A stretch of DNA of 64,000 nucleotides from Bacillota bacterium (lineage in GTDB: Bacteria; Bacillota; Sulfobacillia; Sulfobacillales; Sulfobacillaceae). Both the position numbers and the translations under genes were made by a program. Below, piece after piece: positions 1 to 9,779 of the stretch; position 1 is the stretch's first letter, and every line of letters starts with the position of its first letter. The DNA lies in NCBI GenBank assembly GCA_021820965.1, contig JAKACZ010000005.1, positions 1 to 64,000 of the forward strand, given 5' to 3'. Under the pieces are notes generated by a model. The model saw only the letters and a list, made by a program, of their open reading frames with translations. It ran no database searches and was not told where the DNA came from.

Positions 1-103
1 CGGGCCAAGGCTCGGGAAATGTTGGGACTAGCTGTTCCCAGCGATTCCCAAACCTCCTAGGCAGGAATCGGCGACGTCCACGGCGAATTTAACGCTACTG
101 CTA

Positions 104-450
104 TCAAAAGAAAAGAAGCACTACAGTGTGAATGCCGGCCGCCACTTGCTCCGGGATTTGCAGCCACCGATAGCTCTCTTTCTCTTCGATCGGCCGTTGC
201 TTCCGATCAGCACTTTTGTCCTGCGTGTCGGGGTCCCGCGCCCACAGAATTTCCGCCACGACTCCCAGCGGGACACCGTCCGTGGTCATCGCTAAGGCAC
301 TATGCAGTAAGAGTCCTTGGTCCGGACCCGACCCAATGGGCCCGAGGCCTTCCGTCGCCGGATGACTGGTATAGTTAAAATAGGTCGTATCCTGAGCGAT
401 CAGTGCGCCTGTAAGTCGCGCCTTCCGACGCGACGGGGGTGGAATCGAAA
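104..450 (-). pseudogene. IS4 (Tn5-like) transposase, internal fragment
   Basis: Reading the minus strand from about 450 gives one open frame with QDTTYFNYTSHPATEGLGPI followed by DQGLLLHSALAMTTDGVPLG and EEKESYRW. These are the blocks around the first catalytic Asp of Tn5-like IS4 transposases. The frame stops at 104, well before the rest of the DDE domain. The matching N-terminal part lies at 1190-1504 on the same strand, with about 740 bases of unrecognised DNA between. This is a dead remnant. Confidence 0.75.
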
Positions 451-1189
451 TCTACCGCTGGCATGGTAGTGGGCTCGATAGGACAACGGCCCATCCTCAC
501 CCCGCTTATCCGAACGGGAAACCCGACGGGGAGTGTAGCATGCGGGGAAAGGCACAAGTCAGCCAACCATCCGGCTGCGACTGCGTGTCGAGAGGACAGG
601 AACGGTATAAGGATGAAGGCTGTACTGCCTAAACGACAGTCAGAGGGGCTTTATCAGGGGCTACGGCGGAAGATGGTTACAACCGCCGCATGGGCACGAG
701 GTGTCGTTGAGCTTGGTCGCAACGGACGCCACCCTATCTCGTACCCGCCCAGCCGCCATTAGCGGAAAATGACTAACGTCGCATCCGAGAACCGTTCGCG
801 CTGGTGCGATTCCGTCTAACCAGGGATGACCTAAACCGAGACGCTGGTAAGTCCAGCTATGGCCACAGGGTCGAAAACTCGGCATGGTCACGGAGCTCTC
901 GTAGTAGTCTGAGGTCGGGACAGCCGGTCACATGGCCAAGGAGAGCAGGGGACTCTCCCCCATGCTGTGGAGCCGATGCGTGAGGCATCTCAACCGCTTT
1001 GATGGGGATGGGGGAACAGTGGAACAGTGGCAGACCCTCTGCCCGCCACATGATGAGTCCATGGAGAGCCGTATACATCGAGAGGTGTACGGACGGTTCG
1101 GGGGCGAGCATCCAGAAATCGGTCCCCGCAAGGGGATGCGGCGCTGGATGCTTAGCCTACAGACCCACTCTTCTTGCGCACACCGTTCC
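451..1189. other. Gap with no recognisable gene
   Basis: Open frames here are short, overlap on both strands and show no motif I recognise. The stretch sits between two pieces of the same IS4-like transposase, so it is probably inserted or degraded mobile DNA. Confidence 0.4.
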
Positions 1190-1504
1190 CACGTCGCCGC
1201 CTGATGGGGGGGCTAAGATCTGGGCCGAGGTCACGCCAGCATTATCAAAAAACCGATGGCAGGCCTTCAAGCTTCCCCAATCGCCCTGATAGAGACTGGC
1301 TAACGAGAGTTCCGGATTCCGCGCACAATCGCTCACCATTCGCCACGCTCGCGCGGTTAACCGCGCGTCGCCGAAGGACGCATTGCCGAGTTCGCGAAAC
1401 ACCCAAGGATCGATGGATGGCTGAGGTCGAACATTTGGGATGACCATACCAAAGATATTCGACCATCCCGTGACAAATCCCTTTGGGAGCCTGCCCGCGA
1501 TCAA
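1190..1504 (-). pseudogene. IS4 (Tn5-like) transposase, N-terminal fragment, copy 1
   Basis: The minus frame carries the Tn5-type N-terminal DNA-binding region: WVFRELGNASFGDARLTAR, then SLASLYQGDWGSLKACHRFF. The likely start is the Met just before VIPNVRPQPSID, near 1444; a TTG at 1504 is also open. The protein runs into unrelated residues after about 100 codons. The DNA from about 1219 to 1605 is repeated with few changes at 20641-21008, including the end sequence CTGCCCTTCAAAAGAT, which probably belongs to the IS terminus. Confidence 0.8.
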
Positions 1505-1622
1505 AATTTTTTCTTCGGCTGAGAATCGCAGACCCTGCGTGATGATGATGCCATAATTTGGCGGCTGCCCTTCAAAAGATATGGGTAAAGATTAGACCTG
1601 GTATGAGAGATTGGGGGGAAAG

Positions 1623-1852
1623 CGATAAAGAATCAGCTTGAGTATGTGTGGAAGGCCGCCTGGGCGTTCTTTAAGGAGGGTAATGCCCGGGCCGAGATCT
1701 GGGTCCCCGACCAGGCCCGCCGAATCCTGGCGGGTCGCGCTTCCGCGGTCGTGGGAGCCATTCGCCGAAAGGCGACCCGCCGCGGGCTCGTTAGAACAGC
1801 GGTGCGTCATCAAGCCCGCTACGCTCATCCCGGGGGCCCTCTCGTCGCCTGA
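1623..1852 (+). pseudogene. ISKra4-like transposase fragment
   Basis: The plus frame reads LEYVWKAAWAFFKEGNARAE and then RRKATRRGL. This resembles the segment of ISKra4-family transposases after the conserved DxxH (usually H-LEYLWKAAWAF). The frame stops after about 75 residues and the following catalytic region is missing. Family assignment is from memory of the motif only. Confidence 0.55.
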
Positions 1853-1866
1853 CGCCCACCGCCGAT

Positions 1867-2160
1867 CTACGACGTCGTCTGCTCCGGGTCAGGCCGTTTG
1901 GCCAGCGCCGCATGCACACTCGCCTGGAAGCGGCGTTCCGCCGCCTGCATCCGCTCCTCCAAGACTGCCAACGTGACCCCCTCGGACGCTTGGGGACTCC
2001 CCAACTCTGCCAGGATGTTCTCCAGTTCCCTGATGATCTCCGTCTGCCAGTCCTCGGTCGGCGCACTCTTCTTCGAGTCTAGATTTAATCCTTTCGCGTG
2101 ATACAAGTCCAGCACTTCCTTCCGCCGCCCAGATTCCTGCTATCGGAGGGCTAAGCTGAC
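1867..2160 (-). pseudogene. Transposase-like remnant, possibly ISKra4
   Basis: The minus frame has VLDLYHAKGLNLDS, reminiscent of a DDE strand, followed by RELENILAELGSPQASEGVT and LEERMQAAERRFQA, which looks like the helical N-terminus of an ISKra4-type transposase. The two parts would not normally be adjacent in this order, so this may be a junction of two fragments. It faces the opposite way to the fragment at 1623-1852. Confidence 0.3.
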
Positions 2161-2324
2161 GTACCATTTCGTCGGCACTCCGCATGATTCCTGCTACGCT
2201 GACGTCCCTTCAAAAGAGCCACACCCTCGTCGAATATGCAAATCGTGCGCCAAACGGTCCGTGGTAATCGAAATAAGACCGAGCGATCTCCCCCTGGACC
2301 CTACCCAACGATCATTGATGGGCG

Positions 2325-2676
2325 CTAATGACCTTGAATGTCGAGTGACACGACTACTTGTTCCGGATCTTCTACCCCAACAATCAGTTCATCATACGTC
2401 GTGCCGCTTAAACGCACCCGTATGCCCCGCTTAGTCTGATGATGCACGATAGCAAAGGTGGTCCCGGTTCCTGACACGAACGTTCCCATGGCAATACACC
2501 CGGCAGTCGGCTTCCTGGAAGTTTCATCCCATGAACCGCATGAATCACGTCATCGATCACATCGACCGACTGAACCGCCGTCACAGGAACCTGGATGTCC
2601 CCATGCACCCCTTCGACTTCTCAAGAGCTGACATCTTCAATACCAACGTGTCGCCCTCCCGCAATAATTCAGCCAT
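2325..2676 (-). pseudogene. Frameshifted small conserved hypothetical protein
   Basis: A protein of about 117 residues can be rebuilt by allowing two single-base losses. It starts MAELLREGDTLVLKMSALE, shifts to VEGVHGDIQVPVTAVQSVDV, and after a second shift (around PGV/IAMG) ends RVRLSGTTYDELIVGVEDPE..SLDIQGH. The rebuilt sequence is coherent beta-rich protein with no stop in either shifted segment, so this was a gene once. I do not know its function. It may have had a PH-like fold. Confidence 0.6.
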
Positions 2677-2900
2677 GCCTAAGACTCCTTTTCAAGACTG
2701 TAGTATAAGTACACCATGGCGTTAATCCCTCATCAGCCGAGCGATCACACTTTCAGTAATTTACCATCAAACGTCCATCGGAAGGGCTTGGCCAACTGTT
2801 CATTACAGTAGATAAAATGATGGACACCAGCCGAGCTCCCGGTTCTGTAGTGAGTACACTACAGGTGCTTGGAAAACATTTCCGAAAGGACTGGTGTCTC

Positions 2901-4053
2901 ATGGATCAGTATACCCGTTGCATTGGCTTTGACGTCTCCGCCGCCACGATTGTCATCGCGGAGGCACGCCCCGGGCGCGACCGCGCCCGCGATCTGGGGA
3001 CCATTCCCTACCAACTCGAGGCCGTCACCCAGTGGGTGCGACGGCAAGCGGATGCCGCAACGATCCTCGTGTGCTATGAAGCGGGTCCGACGGGGTTCGG
3101 CTTAGCCCGCCACTTGCGGAGTTTACACGTCCTGCGACGTGATTGCGCCGGGGCTCATTCCCCAGAAGGCGACCGATCGGGTCAAGACCGATCGCCGGGA
3201 CGCCCGGAAGCCGAGCAACTCCGGGCTGGTGACCTCACGTTGGTGCATCTGCCGACCGCCCCCGATGAGGCCTTCCGTGATTTGGTGCGTGCGCGATTAT
3301 CCGCCGTGGAGGACCGGCGGCGGTTGCGCCAGCGCATGAAAAGTGCGCTGTTACGGTGGGATATTCGTCGACCAGAGGGGATGCTCGCCTGGCACCCCCG
3401 GTATCGCCAATGGGTTCGCACCCTGGCACTGGCCCCCGCACCTCGCGCGACAGTCTGGGCCGAATGGTTGAGCCAGTTGGAGGAACTCGATACCCGGATT
3501 GCTCGCTTCGAGATCGCCATTCAGCAGGCCCTGCCGGACCATCCGCTCTATCCGCTCATGCTCGCATACCCGCGGCATCCAATGGGTGATGGCCGCCACG
3601 CTCGTGGCGGAAGCTGGCGATCTGAGCCAATTTCCCCGCCCCACCGGGTTGATGGCGTTTAGTGGTATCGTCCCGACCGAAGCGTCGACCGGCATCACCC
3701 AACGGCGCGGGCACATCACCAAAACCGGCAATGTCCATCTCCGGCGCGTGTTGATCGAGGCCGCCCATAGTTACCGCTTCCAGCCGAGCCTCCACGGGGC
3801 CGTCAAACGCCGGCTGGCTGCCCTCCCCGCCTGGGAACCGGCCCTCCGTCAGATTAGTTGGCGCGCTCAAATCCGGCTCCATGCGCGTCTGCGCCGGATC
3901 GGGGCGAAACAGGGCCGCAATGCGGCGTATACCGCCGTGGGGCGCGAACTCTGTGGCTACATCTGGGAAATCGCCGTGTGGGTCCGCGCCACCCAGGACG
4001 CCGACCCCGCGATCACGGCGAGGGAGGAGGTGGCCGTCCACCACTTAGCATGA
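2901..4053 (+). pseudogene. IS110-family transposase, frameshifted
   Basis: The start MDQYTRCIGFDVSAATIVIA gives the DEDD-domain Asp, and CYEAGPTGFGLARHL gives the second acidic block. The frame breaks near 3135 (IAPGLIPQKATDRVKTDRRD continues in another frame) and returns near 3215. It breaks again near 3575, where IQWVMAATLVAEAGDLSQF and RRGHITKTGNVHLRRVLIEA, the C-terminal Ser-containing transposase_20 region, continue to the stop at 4053. At least three frameshifts make it inactive. The total length of about 384 codons is normal for IS110, so it has decayed in place and is not truncated. Bases upstream to about 2730 may include the non-coding IS110 end. Confidence 0.85.
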
Positions 4054-4439
4054 ATGCGCCTTCCCGGGTGGCATAGATCCCTGCACTGTGCCCGGTGCAT
4101 GCGGCGTTTTTACGGAAGCGGGAGAGCCCTCGTCAAGTGACTATGCGTTAAGACTGTGGTCGAGCACGCGCCTGTAGAGTGAGACAGCTCCCGTCGGATT
4201 CGCTAACTTGCGGTTACGCTCTCCTCAGAGAGCCATCAGCCCGCGTATACGCGAATGATCCGCCGTCGCCACGATATCCGTAACAGGATTCCCCCGCATG
4301 CATTGGGCAGGGCCTAGCGATCCCGTCCGGCCCCGGCCAGGATAGGCCAACCTCGGTCCGTGTCAAGGTTTCCCTGCGGCGGCTGCGCCGACCTTGACAA
4401 CCGACCTCGCATGGCCCAAAAAGAAATTGGGCCGGCCGG

Positions 4440-4700
4440 GTTGACATGGTGTCATCATACGAGTCAATGAATTGGCGAATGCACTCTCCGAGGGCGGCGA
4501 CCGGGGCAAAACTGGCCCACATCCTAAAACTACGCCGCCAAACGAGGATACTAAACCAGCACTCGATCTGGTTTAACCAGGAACAGTGCTTGGGGGTATA
4601 GAGAAAACGAATGGAGTGGCTTTCCGTTTCTAAGAACTGTTTCCGGGCATCTTGGGACCGGAGGATGACAAAGCGCATGAGAAGAGGTCATGCAGATACA
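4440..4700 (-). pseudogene. IS630-family transposase, C-terminal fragment
   Basis: The minus frame includes RFLYTPKHCSWLNQIECWFS, the DDE-domain signature holding the last catalytic Glu (NQIE) of IS630-type transposases, followed by a helix ending IRQFIDSYDDTM. The rest of the frame (to 4214) is not transposase-like, and the N-terminal two thirds are absent. The fragment abuts the truncated 3' end of the HtrA-like protease gene, so this element probably caused that truncation. Confidence 0.75.
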
Positions 4701-4722
4701 GGACAGAGAGGAGCGGAAAGTC

Positions 4723-5415
4723 TTATACAGCAATGATCACCAGGATAGGAATAGGCAAGCCGATTCCTTCAACGCCTGTCTGGGCGATCTTACTCGCATT
4801 GATCCCAATTAATTGGCCTTGTGCATTCACCAAAGCTCCCCCACTGTTTCCGGGATTGATTGCGGCGTCGGTTTGAATCAAGTGATATTCCCACCCGTCT
4901 CGGAACATCACTCGGTCCTTCGCTGAAATTACGCCCGTAGTCACAGTATGCGACAAGCCTAAAGCATTCCCAATGGCTACTACCAGTTCACCCGGCTCGA
5001 CTCGGCCCGATGATGCAAAGGCAATCGGATGCAGTTGTTTTGCATTGACCTTTAGTACCGCCAAATCAGTGGCTGGATCTTCTCCCACCAAACGTGCCCG
5101 ATATCGTTTGCCATTGGACAAAACAACACATAACTCGCTGGCATTGGCCACAACGTGAGAATTGGTAACCACGTCACCGTGACTATTGAGTATAACTCCT
5201 GATCCAATCCCTTTGGTCTGCAATTGGGCGTTTTTTCGTTGCTTATTGAGGACAATCACTACGGAGGGATCAACCTTTTTGGCAATATTCACGACGGGCC
5301 AGTTAAGCGAGTCGGAAGCCCGTTTCAAAACATGGTAAGCAATGAGAGCACCGGCGAGGACCCCAATGAATCCAAAGAAAAAAGGTGCCTTCCATCCCTT
5401 GCCACACCTTAGCAT
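4723..5415 (-). CDS. HtrA/DegP-like trypsin-type serine protease, truncated
   Basis: The 230-residue product has an N-terminal transmembrane anchor (FFFGFIGVLAGALIAYHVL, residues about 10-28) and then a trypsin-like domain with all three catalytic residues visible: His in VVTNSHVV, Asp in ATDLAVLKV and Ser in NPGNSGGAL. The start at 5415 follows GGGAGGAAGAGAAGTG, a strong ribosome site; an open frame extends further upstream to 5622 but lacks such a site. HtrA proteins normally continue with one or more PDZ domains. Here the protein stops at GIGLPIPILVIIAV, where an IS630 remnant begins. It would be an anchored extracytoplasmic protease without a PDZ domain. Whether it still folds is uncertain. 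Confidence 0.75.
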   Translation of the reverse strand: MLRCGKGWKAPFFFGFIGVLAGALIAYHVLKRASDSLNWPVVNIAKKVDPSVVIVLNKQRKNAQLQTKGIGSGVILNSHGDVVTNSHVVANASELCVVLSNGKRYRARLVGEDPATDLAVLKVNAKQLHPIAFASSGRVEPGELVVAIGNALGLSHTVTTGVISAKDRVMFRDGWEYHLIQTDAAINPGNSGGALVNAQGQLIGINASKIAQTGVEGIGLPIPILVIIAV

Positions 5416-5714
5416 CACTTCTCTTCCTCCCGTCCCGACAACATATGAGTCATCGGGACAGGGTAGTACCTCCACTCCTACTAGCGGCAGTATCTGTGCG
5501 AGCCGATCAACTAACGCAACGACCTCTATTCCATAAGGTGCAGCATTACACAGCTTATCCAGGCCTTCCTTCCTGTGGTTCAGTTTTCTCGGACGTGAAT
5601 GATACCGGTCGGGTTCTTGCACTCTTCACATTTCACCCTTGCACATGCCGTCCGCCTTCCCTAGGACTCTTTGACGGCATGACGTTACAATTGAACAGAG
5701 GAGGTTTCAAAGTC

Positions 5715-5940
5715 ATGTCCCATAAAATCAGTGTCTATCTTGACGATCAAACCCATCGCGAACTGAAGGCTGCAGCCAGCCGCCAAGGTTTGTCTTTATC
5801 CGACTTCATGACCCGCAGGCCAAAGAGGCGTTGCAGCGCCCACAGCGTCAGGAAGCTGCCCGCCTTATGGATCAACTGCGTCAACAGGTCACCCAGCCCG
5901 TGACGGCAGAAGATGTTGAATCGGGCTGCTTAACTGGGTC
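5715..5940 (+). pseudogene. VapB-like antitoxin, frameshifted (copy 1)
   Basis: The start MSHKISVYLDDQTHRELKAA is a ribbon-helix-helix DNA-binding domain and follows GAGGAGG. After DFMTR one base is lost. The correct continuation in the next frame is AKEALQRPQRQEAARLMDQL then RQQVTQPVTAEDVES. It then runs into unrelated sequence without a toxin gene. The tail is nearly identical to DNA at 11346-11440, where a VapC-like gene does follow. Confidence 0.7.
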
Positions 5941-6289
5941 GGCCGGATTCGTTATCGTACAGTACATACACCCGCATCGAAAGACGTCGTCGACGTCCGG
6001 TTAGGAGACTTTTTATAAAGTCCCCAACCCACAGGTACCCCAACCCATGTAGCCACGGGTTTGTTCGCAGATCCGCCGCAGCCCCATCGGGCGCCGTTTA
6101 TTGCATCAAATTGACATCGCCCCGCAACGCTACGACACCCCGATCCTCCAACGGAAACCCGTTCAACCAAGCTGCAGCTCACCGTCCTGACACATTGGGG
6201 CTTCGGCGTCCGCCGCATCCCGGGCATTATGTGCCGCGTCCGTAACGGTACCCGGTTCCCAGTATGGTTGGGCGAGTATCCTTGCGTTT
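5941..6289. other. Gap with no assignable gene
   Basis: The only open frames overlap each other on opposite strands. A plus-strand string (LTVLTHWGFGVRRIPG) might be a transposase scrap, but I cannot place it in a family. Confidence 0.3.
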
Positions 6290-6988
6290 CTACAGCAGTC
6301 TTCCTTGGTGAGACCGGTCTGTTAACACTCGGGTCATCCCGTGGTGGATGTTTTGCGTGAGGACTCTCGCCACTCCTTCGAAGTCACCCTGTTCCATGTA
6401 GGTCACTACCAAACGGTGTTCCTCAAACGATGCCTCCATTTCGTCGGGTGATCGGGTGGAGGCGCGCACGAGATATTTGAGCGGCGAGGTAATTTGACGC
6501 CATAAGGCGTAAATAATCGTACCGCCGCCGTATTCCATCAGCTTGGTGTGGAACTTGCTATTCTCCTCGGAATAGCTCCGGTAGTCCCCCGACTTGATCG
6601 CTTCTGCCATGGTAGCGAGAATGGAACCAAAGGTGTCGAGCCACGAAGTTGACCACCGCTCCTGGAGCCGTTCGATGGCTAGCCGCTCCAGTGCCGTTCG
6701 CGTCTGGTATAACTCTCGGACATCTTCTTCGGAGTATACCCGGACTACGGTTCCCCGTCGCGGTTGCCGCTCTATGAGCCCGTCCAGCTGAAGAAGATAA
6801 AAAGCTTCTCGGATGGGAGCTCGGCTAGTATGGAAGCGCTCGGCGAAGTCGCCTTCTTTCAAATGCTCTCCCGGCGCAATGTTGCCGGCCAGGATTTGCT
6901 CGGCGATCCACTCGGCAATACTGACGGGAAGCGGTTGACCGATGTCCGGTCGCTCGTCCACTTCTGTCTCTTTACCCAAGGCTCCCAC
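6290..6988 (-). CDS. GntR-family regulator with FCD domain
   Basis: The N-terminal winged helix (residues about 15-80) includes IAEWIAEQILAGNIAPGEHL and FHTSRAPIREAFYLLQLDGL, classic for the FadR/GntR group. The remaining 150 or so residues are all-helical with the FCD pattern (LYQTRTALERLAIERL; NSKFHTKLMEYGG; FEEHRLVVTYMEQGDFEGVA). FCD domains bind small organic acids, often with a metal held by Asp and His. The GTG at 6988 gives the usual 232-residue length; the frame is open to an ATG at 7114, so the start is unsure. It is divergent from the crotonase/MFS genes and probably controls them. Confidence 0.85.
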   Translation of the reverse strand: MGALGKETEVDERPDIGQPLPVSIAEWIAEQILAGNIAPGEHLKEGDFAERFHTSRAPIREAFYLLQLDGLIERQPRRGTVVRVYSEEDVRELYQTRTALERLAIERLQERWSTSWLDTFGSILATMAEAIKSGDYRSYSEENSKFHTKLMEYGGGTIIYALWRQITSPLKYLVRASTRSPDEMEASFEEHRLVVTYMEQGDFEGVARVLTQNIHHGMTRVLTDRSHQGRLL

Positions 6989-7091
6989 CCTTTCAGGTCG
7001 AGGATTCTGCCGGCCCGTAACCCCTCCTTTGTCATTATAACCCCCGGCCTCACATTTCAAGTCCACATCGGGTAGCCCAAACGGGTTTTCG

Positions 7092-7121
7092 TTGACAGAA
7101 CAGCTTTCAAACAATTAGCAT
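7092..7121 (+). promoter_or_regulatory. Promoter of the crotonase/MFS genes
   Basis: TTGACA (7092-7097), an 18-base spacer and TAGCAT (7116-7121) fit a sigma-70 type promoter about 45 bases ahead of the crotonase start. It lies inside the intergenic region shared with the divergent GntR gene. Confidence 0.6.
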
Positions 7122-7127
7122 AAGGCA

Positions 7128-7148
7128 GTCGACAGTCGACAATCGACA
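7128..7148 (+). repeat. Three tandem 7-base repeats, probable operator
   Basis: GTCGACA, GTCGACA and ATCGACA lie head to tail directly after the -10 box, where the transcript should begin. A regulator bound here would block transcription. The adjacent GntR protein is the obvious candidate, although FCD regulators usually prefer palindromes. Confidence 0.5.
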
Positions 7149-7166
7149 AATAGGAGAGAGTGGCGT

Positions 7167-7970
7167 ATGGCTGGCGAGTCGTGGAAAAGCCCGGAAGGAA
7201 GTTTGACCTTCGAAGCGCAAGGACCGGTGGCGTTCATCACCATTAATCGTCCTCGGCAACGCAATGCGCTGAACCAAGCGATGTGGCAGACCCTCGGCGA
7301 ATGGGTGGAACAGCTTCCTGACGAGATCCGTGTGCTCGTTTTGCGGGGGCACAACCGCATATTTACGGCGGGTAGCGACATCCATGAATTGGCTGGCGTG
7401 TCGGCCGATCGGATCAACCGAGCGTTTCGGGTTATGGACACCAGCATTCAAGCCATCGAACGATCTAAGGTTGTGACGATTGCATCGATTGACGGCACCG
7501 CCTTGGGAGCCGGTTTCATTTTGGCTCTCGCGTGTGATCTCCGCGTTGGCACCCCTGCCGTACAGTTTGGGATGCCAGTCGGACGACTGGGCATCATGTT
7601 GCAATCGCCGTTCTTGGAGCGCATGATCCAGGTGGTGGGCTTAAGCCGAGTTAAAGACCTCGTCTTTACCGCGCGGACCTATGATGCTCACGAGGCCAAA
7701 GTGGCGGGGATATTGCACTATTTAGTCCCTGCAGAGGCGCTTGAAGACGAAACCTTCTCTCTCGCTCAGCGCGTGCTAGAGCAATCGGCGCCGTCTCTTA
7801 CGGCGGTCAAAGAGAATGGAAAACATGTCCTCACCGACAGCACAGCCGGATCGTCATCAGCGGACTGGGTGGGTCCCCACTTTGCCGAAGGCGTCCGCGC
7901 CTTTGTGGAAAAGAGGGAACCGTCATTTGTGGAGAGAATATCGATAACAGATACGGCTCCTTGCAGGTAA
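7167..7970 (+). CDS. Enoyl-CoA hydratase/isomerase (crotonase) family protein
   Basis: This 267-residue crotonase-fold protein starts after AGGAGAG. It has the acyl-CoA-binding NRPRQRNALN segment, the GSDIHELAG turn, and the oxyanion-hole region GTALGAGFILALACDL. In typical hydratases a Glu follows the Gly-Gly-Gly turn and a second Glu follows the next PE. Here these positions read Ile (GAGFIL) and Val (GMPVGRLGI), so a true hydratase is unlikely and isomerase, hydrolase or another crotonase chemistry is possible. It begins a plus-strand run with an MFS transporter and a CoA transferase, which suggests uptake and CoA-dependent catabolism of an organic acid. Confidence 0.85.
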   Translation: MAGESWKSPEGSLTFEAQGPVAFITINRPRQRNALNQAMWQTLGEWVEQLPDEIRVLVLRGHNRIFTAGSDIHELAGVSADRINRAFRVMDTSIQAIERSKVVTIASIDGTALGAGFILALACDLRVGTPAVQFGMPVGRLGIMLQSPFLERMIQVVGLSRVKDLVFTARTYDAHEAKVAGILHYLVPAEALEDETFSLAQRVLEQSAPSLTAVKENGKHVLTDSTAGSSSADWVGPHFAEGVRAFVEKREPSFVERISITDTAPCR

Positions 7971-8046
7971 CCTTGGGGGCGTACCAATCGATCAACAATG
8001 ATCTTATTTATCAGTATCCTTTGTATTGAGGGAAGGAGTCGGAATT

Positions 8047-9342
8047 ATGGGTCAGATGATTGGACAGACCGTACCGCAATCGAGGACCCCGCTTACTCGT
8101 CAGCAACGCAGTGGATTTTGGGCAGCCTGGACGGGCTGGCTGCTGGATGGCATGGATTCAGTGATCTATGCCCTAGTGCTGGGCCCCGCCATGGTGACTT
8201 TGCTCCCCAAAAGCGGGATCGCTGCGACCACGGGTAATGTGGGGTTGTACGGCGCTATTCTGTTTGCCCTCTTTCTCGTGGGGTGGGGCTTGTCCATGGT
8301 CTGGGGCCCCTTGGCCGATCGCGTCGGTCGCGCACGGATCTTGATGGTCACCATTCTGGTATACGCGGTATTTACTTTTCTAAGCGGCTTCGCCCAAAAC
8401 ATTTGGGAACTTGCGATCTTCCGCTTGCTGGCCGGGCTCGGAATCGGCGGCGAATGGTCGATGGCTGGCACCTTTGTCGCGGAGTCGTGGCCCGAAGATC
8501 GGCGGAAAATGGGTGCCGGGTATTTACAGACAGCCTATTACGCCGGCTTCTTCGTGGCTGCGGCGTTAAACTATACAGTAGGCGCCACGTTTGGCTGGCG
8601 GGCCATGTTTTTTGTCGGCTTAATTCCAGCCTTTGTGTCGTTTTGGGTGCTCTTTGGCGTCCGTGAACCAGAACGCTTTGAACAGGCTAAACAGCGCGCA
8701 GACAAGCGGTTACCGTTGGCTAAAATTTTCGACCCGGCGTACCGCAAGCGCACCCTGATCAACTCGGTTCTCTTGACCGTCGCCATCATCGGCCTCTGGG
8801 CAGGAACAGTCTATGAACCGACAGCTGTTGAGGAAGTCGCCAAGAGACTCGGCGACACCGGTGCACAGATCGTGCACATGGCGTCGTTTAGTACCGGCAT
8901 CCTCTCCATCGGTACGATTATCGGATGTCTCCTGCTTGTTCCCTTGGCGGAGCGGTTTGGGCGAAAGGCGACCCTGGCGGGTTACTTCAGTCTCATGCTC
9001 GTCAGCATTGTCCTCGCTTTTGGGTGGGCCTTTTACTTGCCCCATGCGATAACTCCGTTGCTCGTCATTCTCTTCTTCCTAGGAATCGGGGGCGCCAACT
9101 TCGCCATGTTCAGCTTGTGGCTCCCCGAGCAGTACCCGACCGACCGGCGCGCGAGCGCCTTCGCCTTCTCCACGTCTATCGGTCGATTTATTGGTGCGGG
9201 TGTAACATTTCTCATTGGCGCTCTCATCCATGGGATGGGCACGTTAGGAACGCCCGTGGCGTTGACCGCCATTGCGTTTGGCATTGGACTCCTATTCATC
9301 CCGGCAGGCGTGGAGACTCGAGGCCTGACGTTGCCCGAATAG
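8047..9342 (+). CDS. MFS transporter, metabolite:H+ symporter type
   Basis: The 431-residue protein has 12 predicted transmembrane segments. The loop 2-3 signature is visible as GPLADRVGRARIL and the family's second signature as LLAGLGIGGEWSMAGTFVAE (sugar/acid symporter type). A matching loop after segment 8 reads LAERFGRKATLAG. The start at 8047 follows GAAGGAG at good spacing; the longer frame from 8026 has none. It lies between crotonase and CoA-transferase genes, so the likely cargo is an organic acid used by those enzymes. It sits in the cytoplasmic membrane. Confidence 0.85.
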   Translation: MGQMIGQTVPQSRTPLTRQQRSGFWAAWTGWLLDGMDSVIYALVLGPAMVTLLPKSGIAATTGNVGLYGAILFALFLVGWGLSMVWGPLADRVGRARILMVTILVYAVFTFLSGFAQNIWELAIFRLLAGLGIGGEWSMAGTFVAESWPEDRRKMGAGYLQTAYYAGFFVAAALNYTVGATFGWRAMFFVGLIPAFVSFWVLFGVREPERFEQAKQRADKRLPLAKIFDPAYRKRTLINSVLLTVAIIGLWAGTVYEPTAVEEVAKRLGDTGAQIVHMASFSTGILSIGTIIGCLLLVPLAERFGRKATLAGYFSLMLVSIVLAFGWAFYLPHAITPLLVILFFLGIGGANFAMFSLWLPEQYPTDRRASAFAFSTSIGRFIGAGVTFLIGALIHGMGTLGTPVALTAIAFGIGLLFIPAGVETRGLTLPE

Positions 9343-9779
9343 GTAGCTCGACCTAACGCCTGTAAGAGAGGGTTTTCTGTCAACCGCAAAAAACCTTAGA
9401 CGGCGCAATTGAGACGTGCTAACCGTGACACCGTTGTAAAGGCTGAATGCGCGTCCCCGCCCACTGTGCAGCGGCGGCCGGGTTAGTGCGGGGGCCATTC
9501 AAGAGTTCCTCGCCTTCTCTGGCCGCCTTTCGTTCCGCGAGGGCGAGATGATGGAATGTGTAGGTCACGGTTAGCCAATGCGTGAGAACAAGAGGTTTGT
9601 GTAGTCCAGGGTCCTGACCCCGGATCGGGAGTCCTCCAAATGTGCTGAAATCCAAGGCACGCGCGACCATCCATGCTTCGAATGCCGTGTTGGGTCGTAT
9701 ACTACACAAACCCCACATGCTGGGCGGAGTCCCAATGGCTCGGGCAATTACCACCAGAACATAAGGGGTTGGTTTTGAA
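9343..9779. other. Gap between MFS and CoA-transferase genes
   Basis: About 440 bases without a gene I can support. A minus-strand frame (9419-9907) mostly shadows the CoA-transferase start and its remaining part matches nothing I recognise. No clear terminator is visible, so co-transcription across the gap is possible but unproven. Confidence 0.35.
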
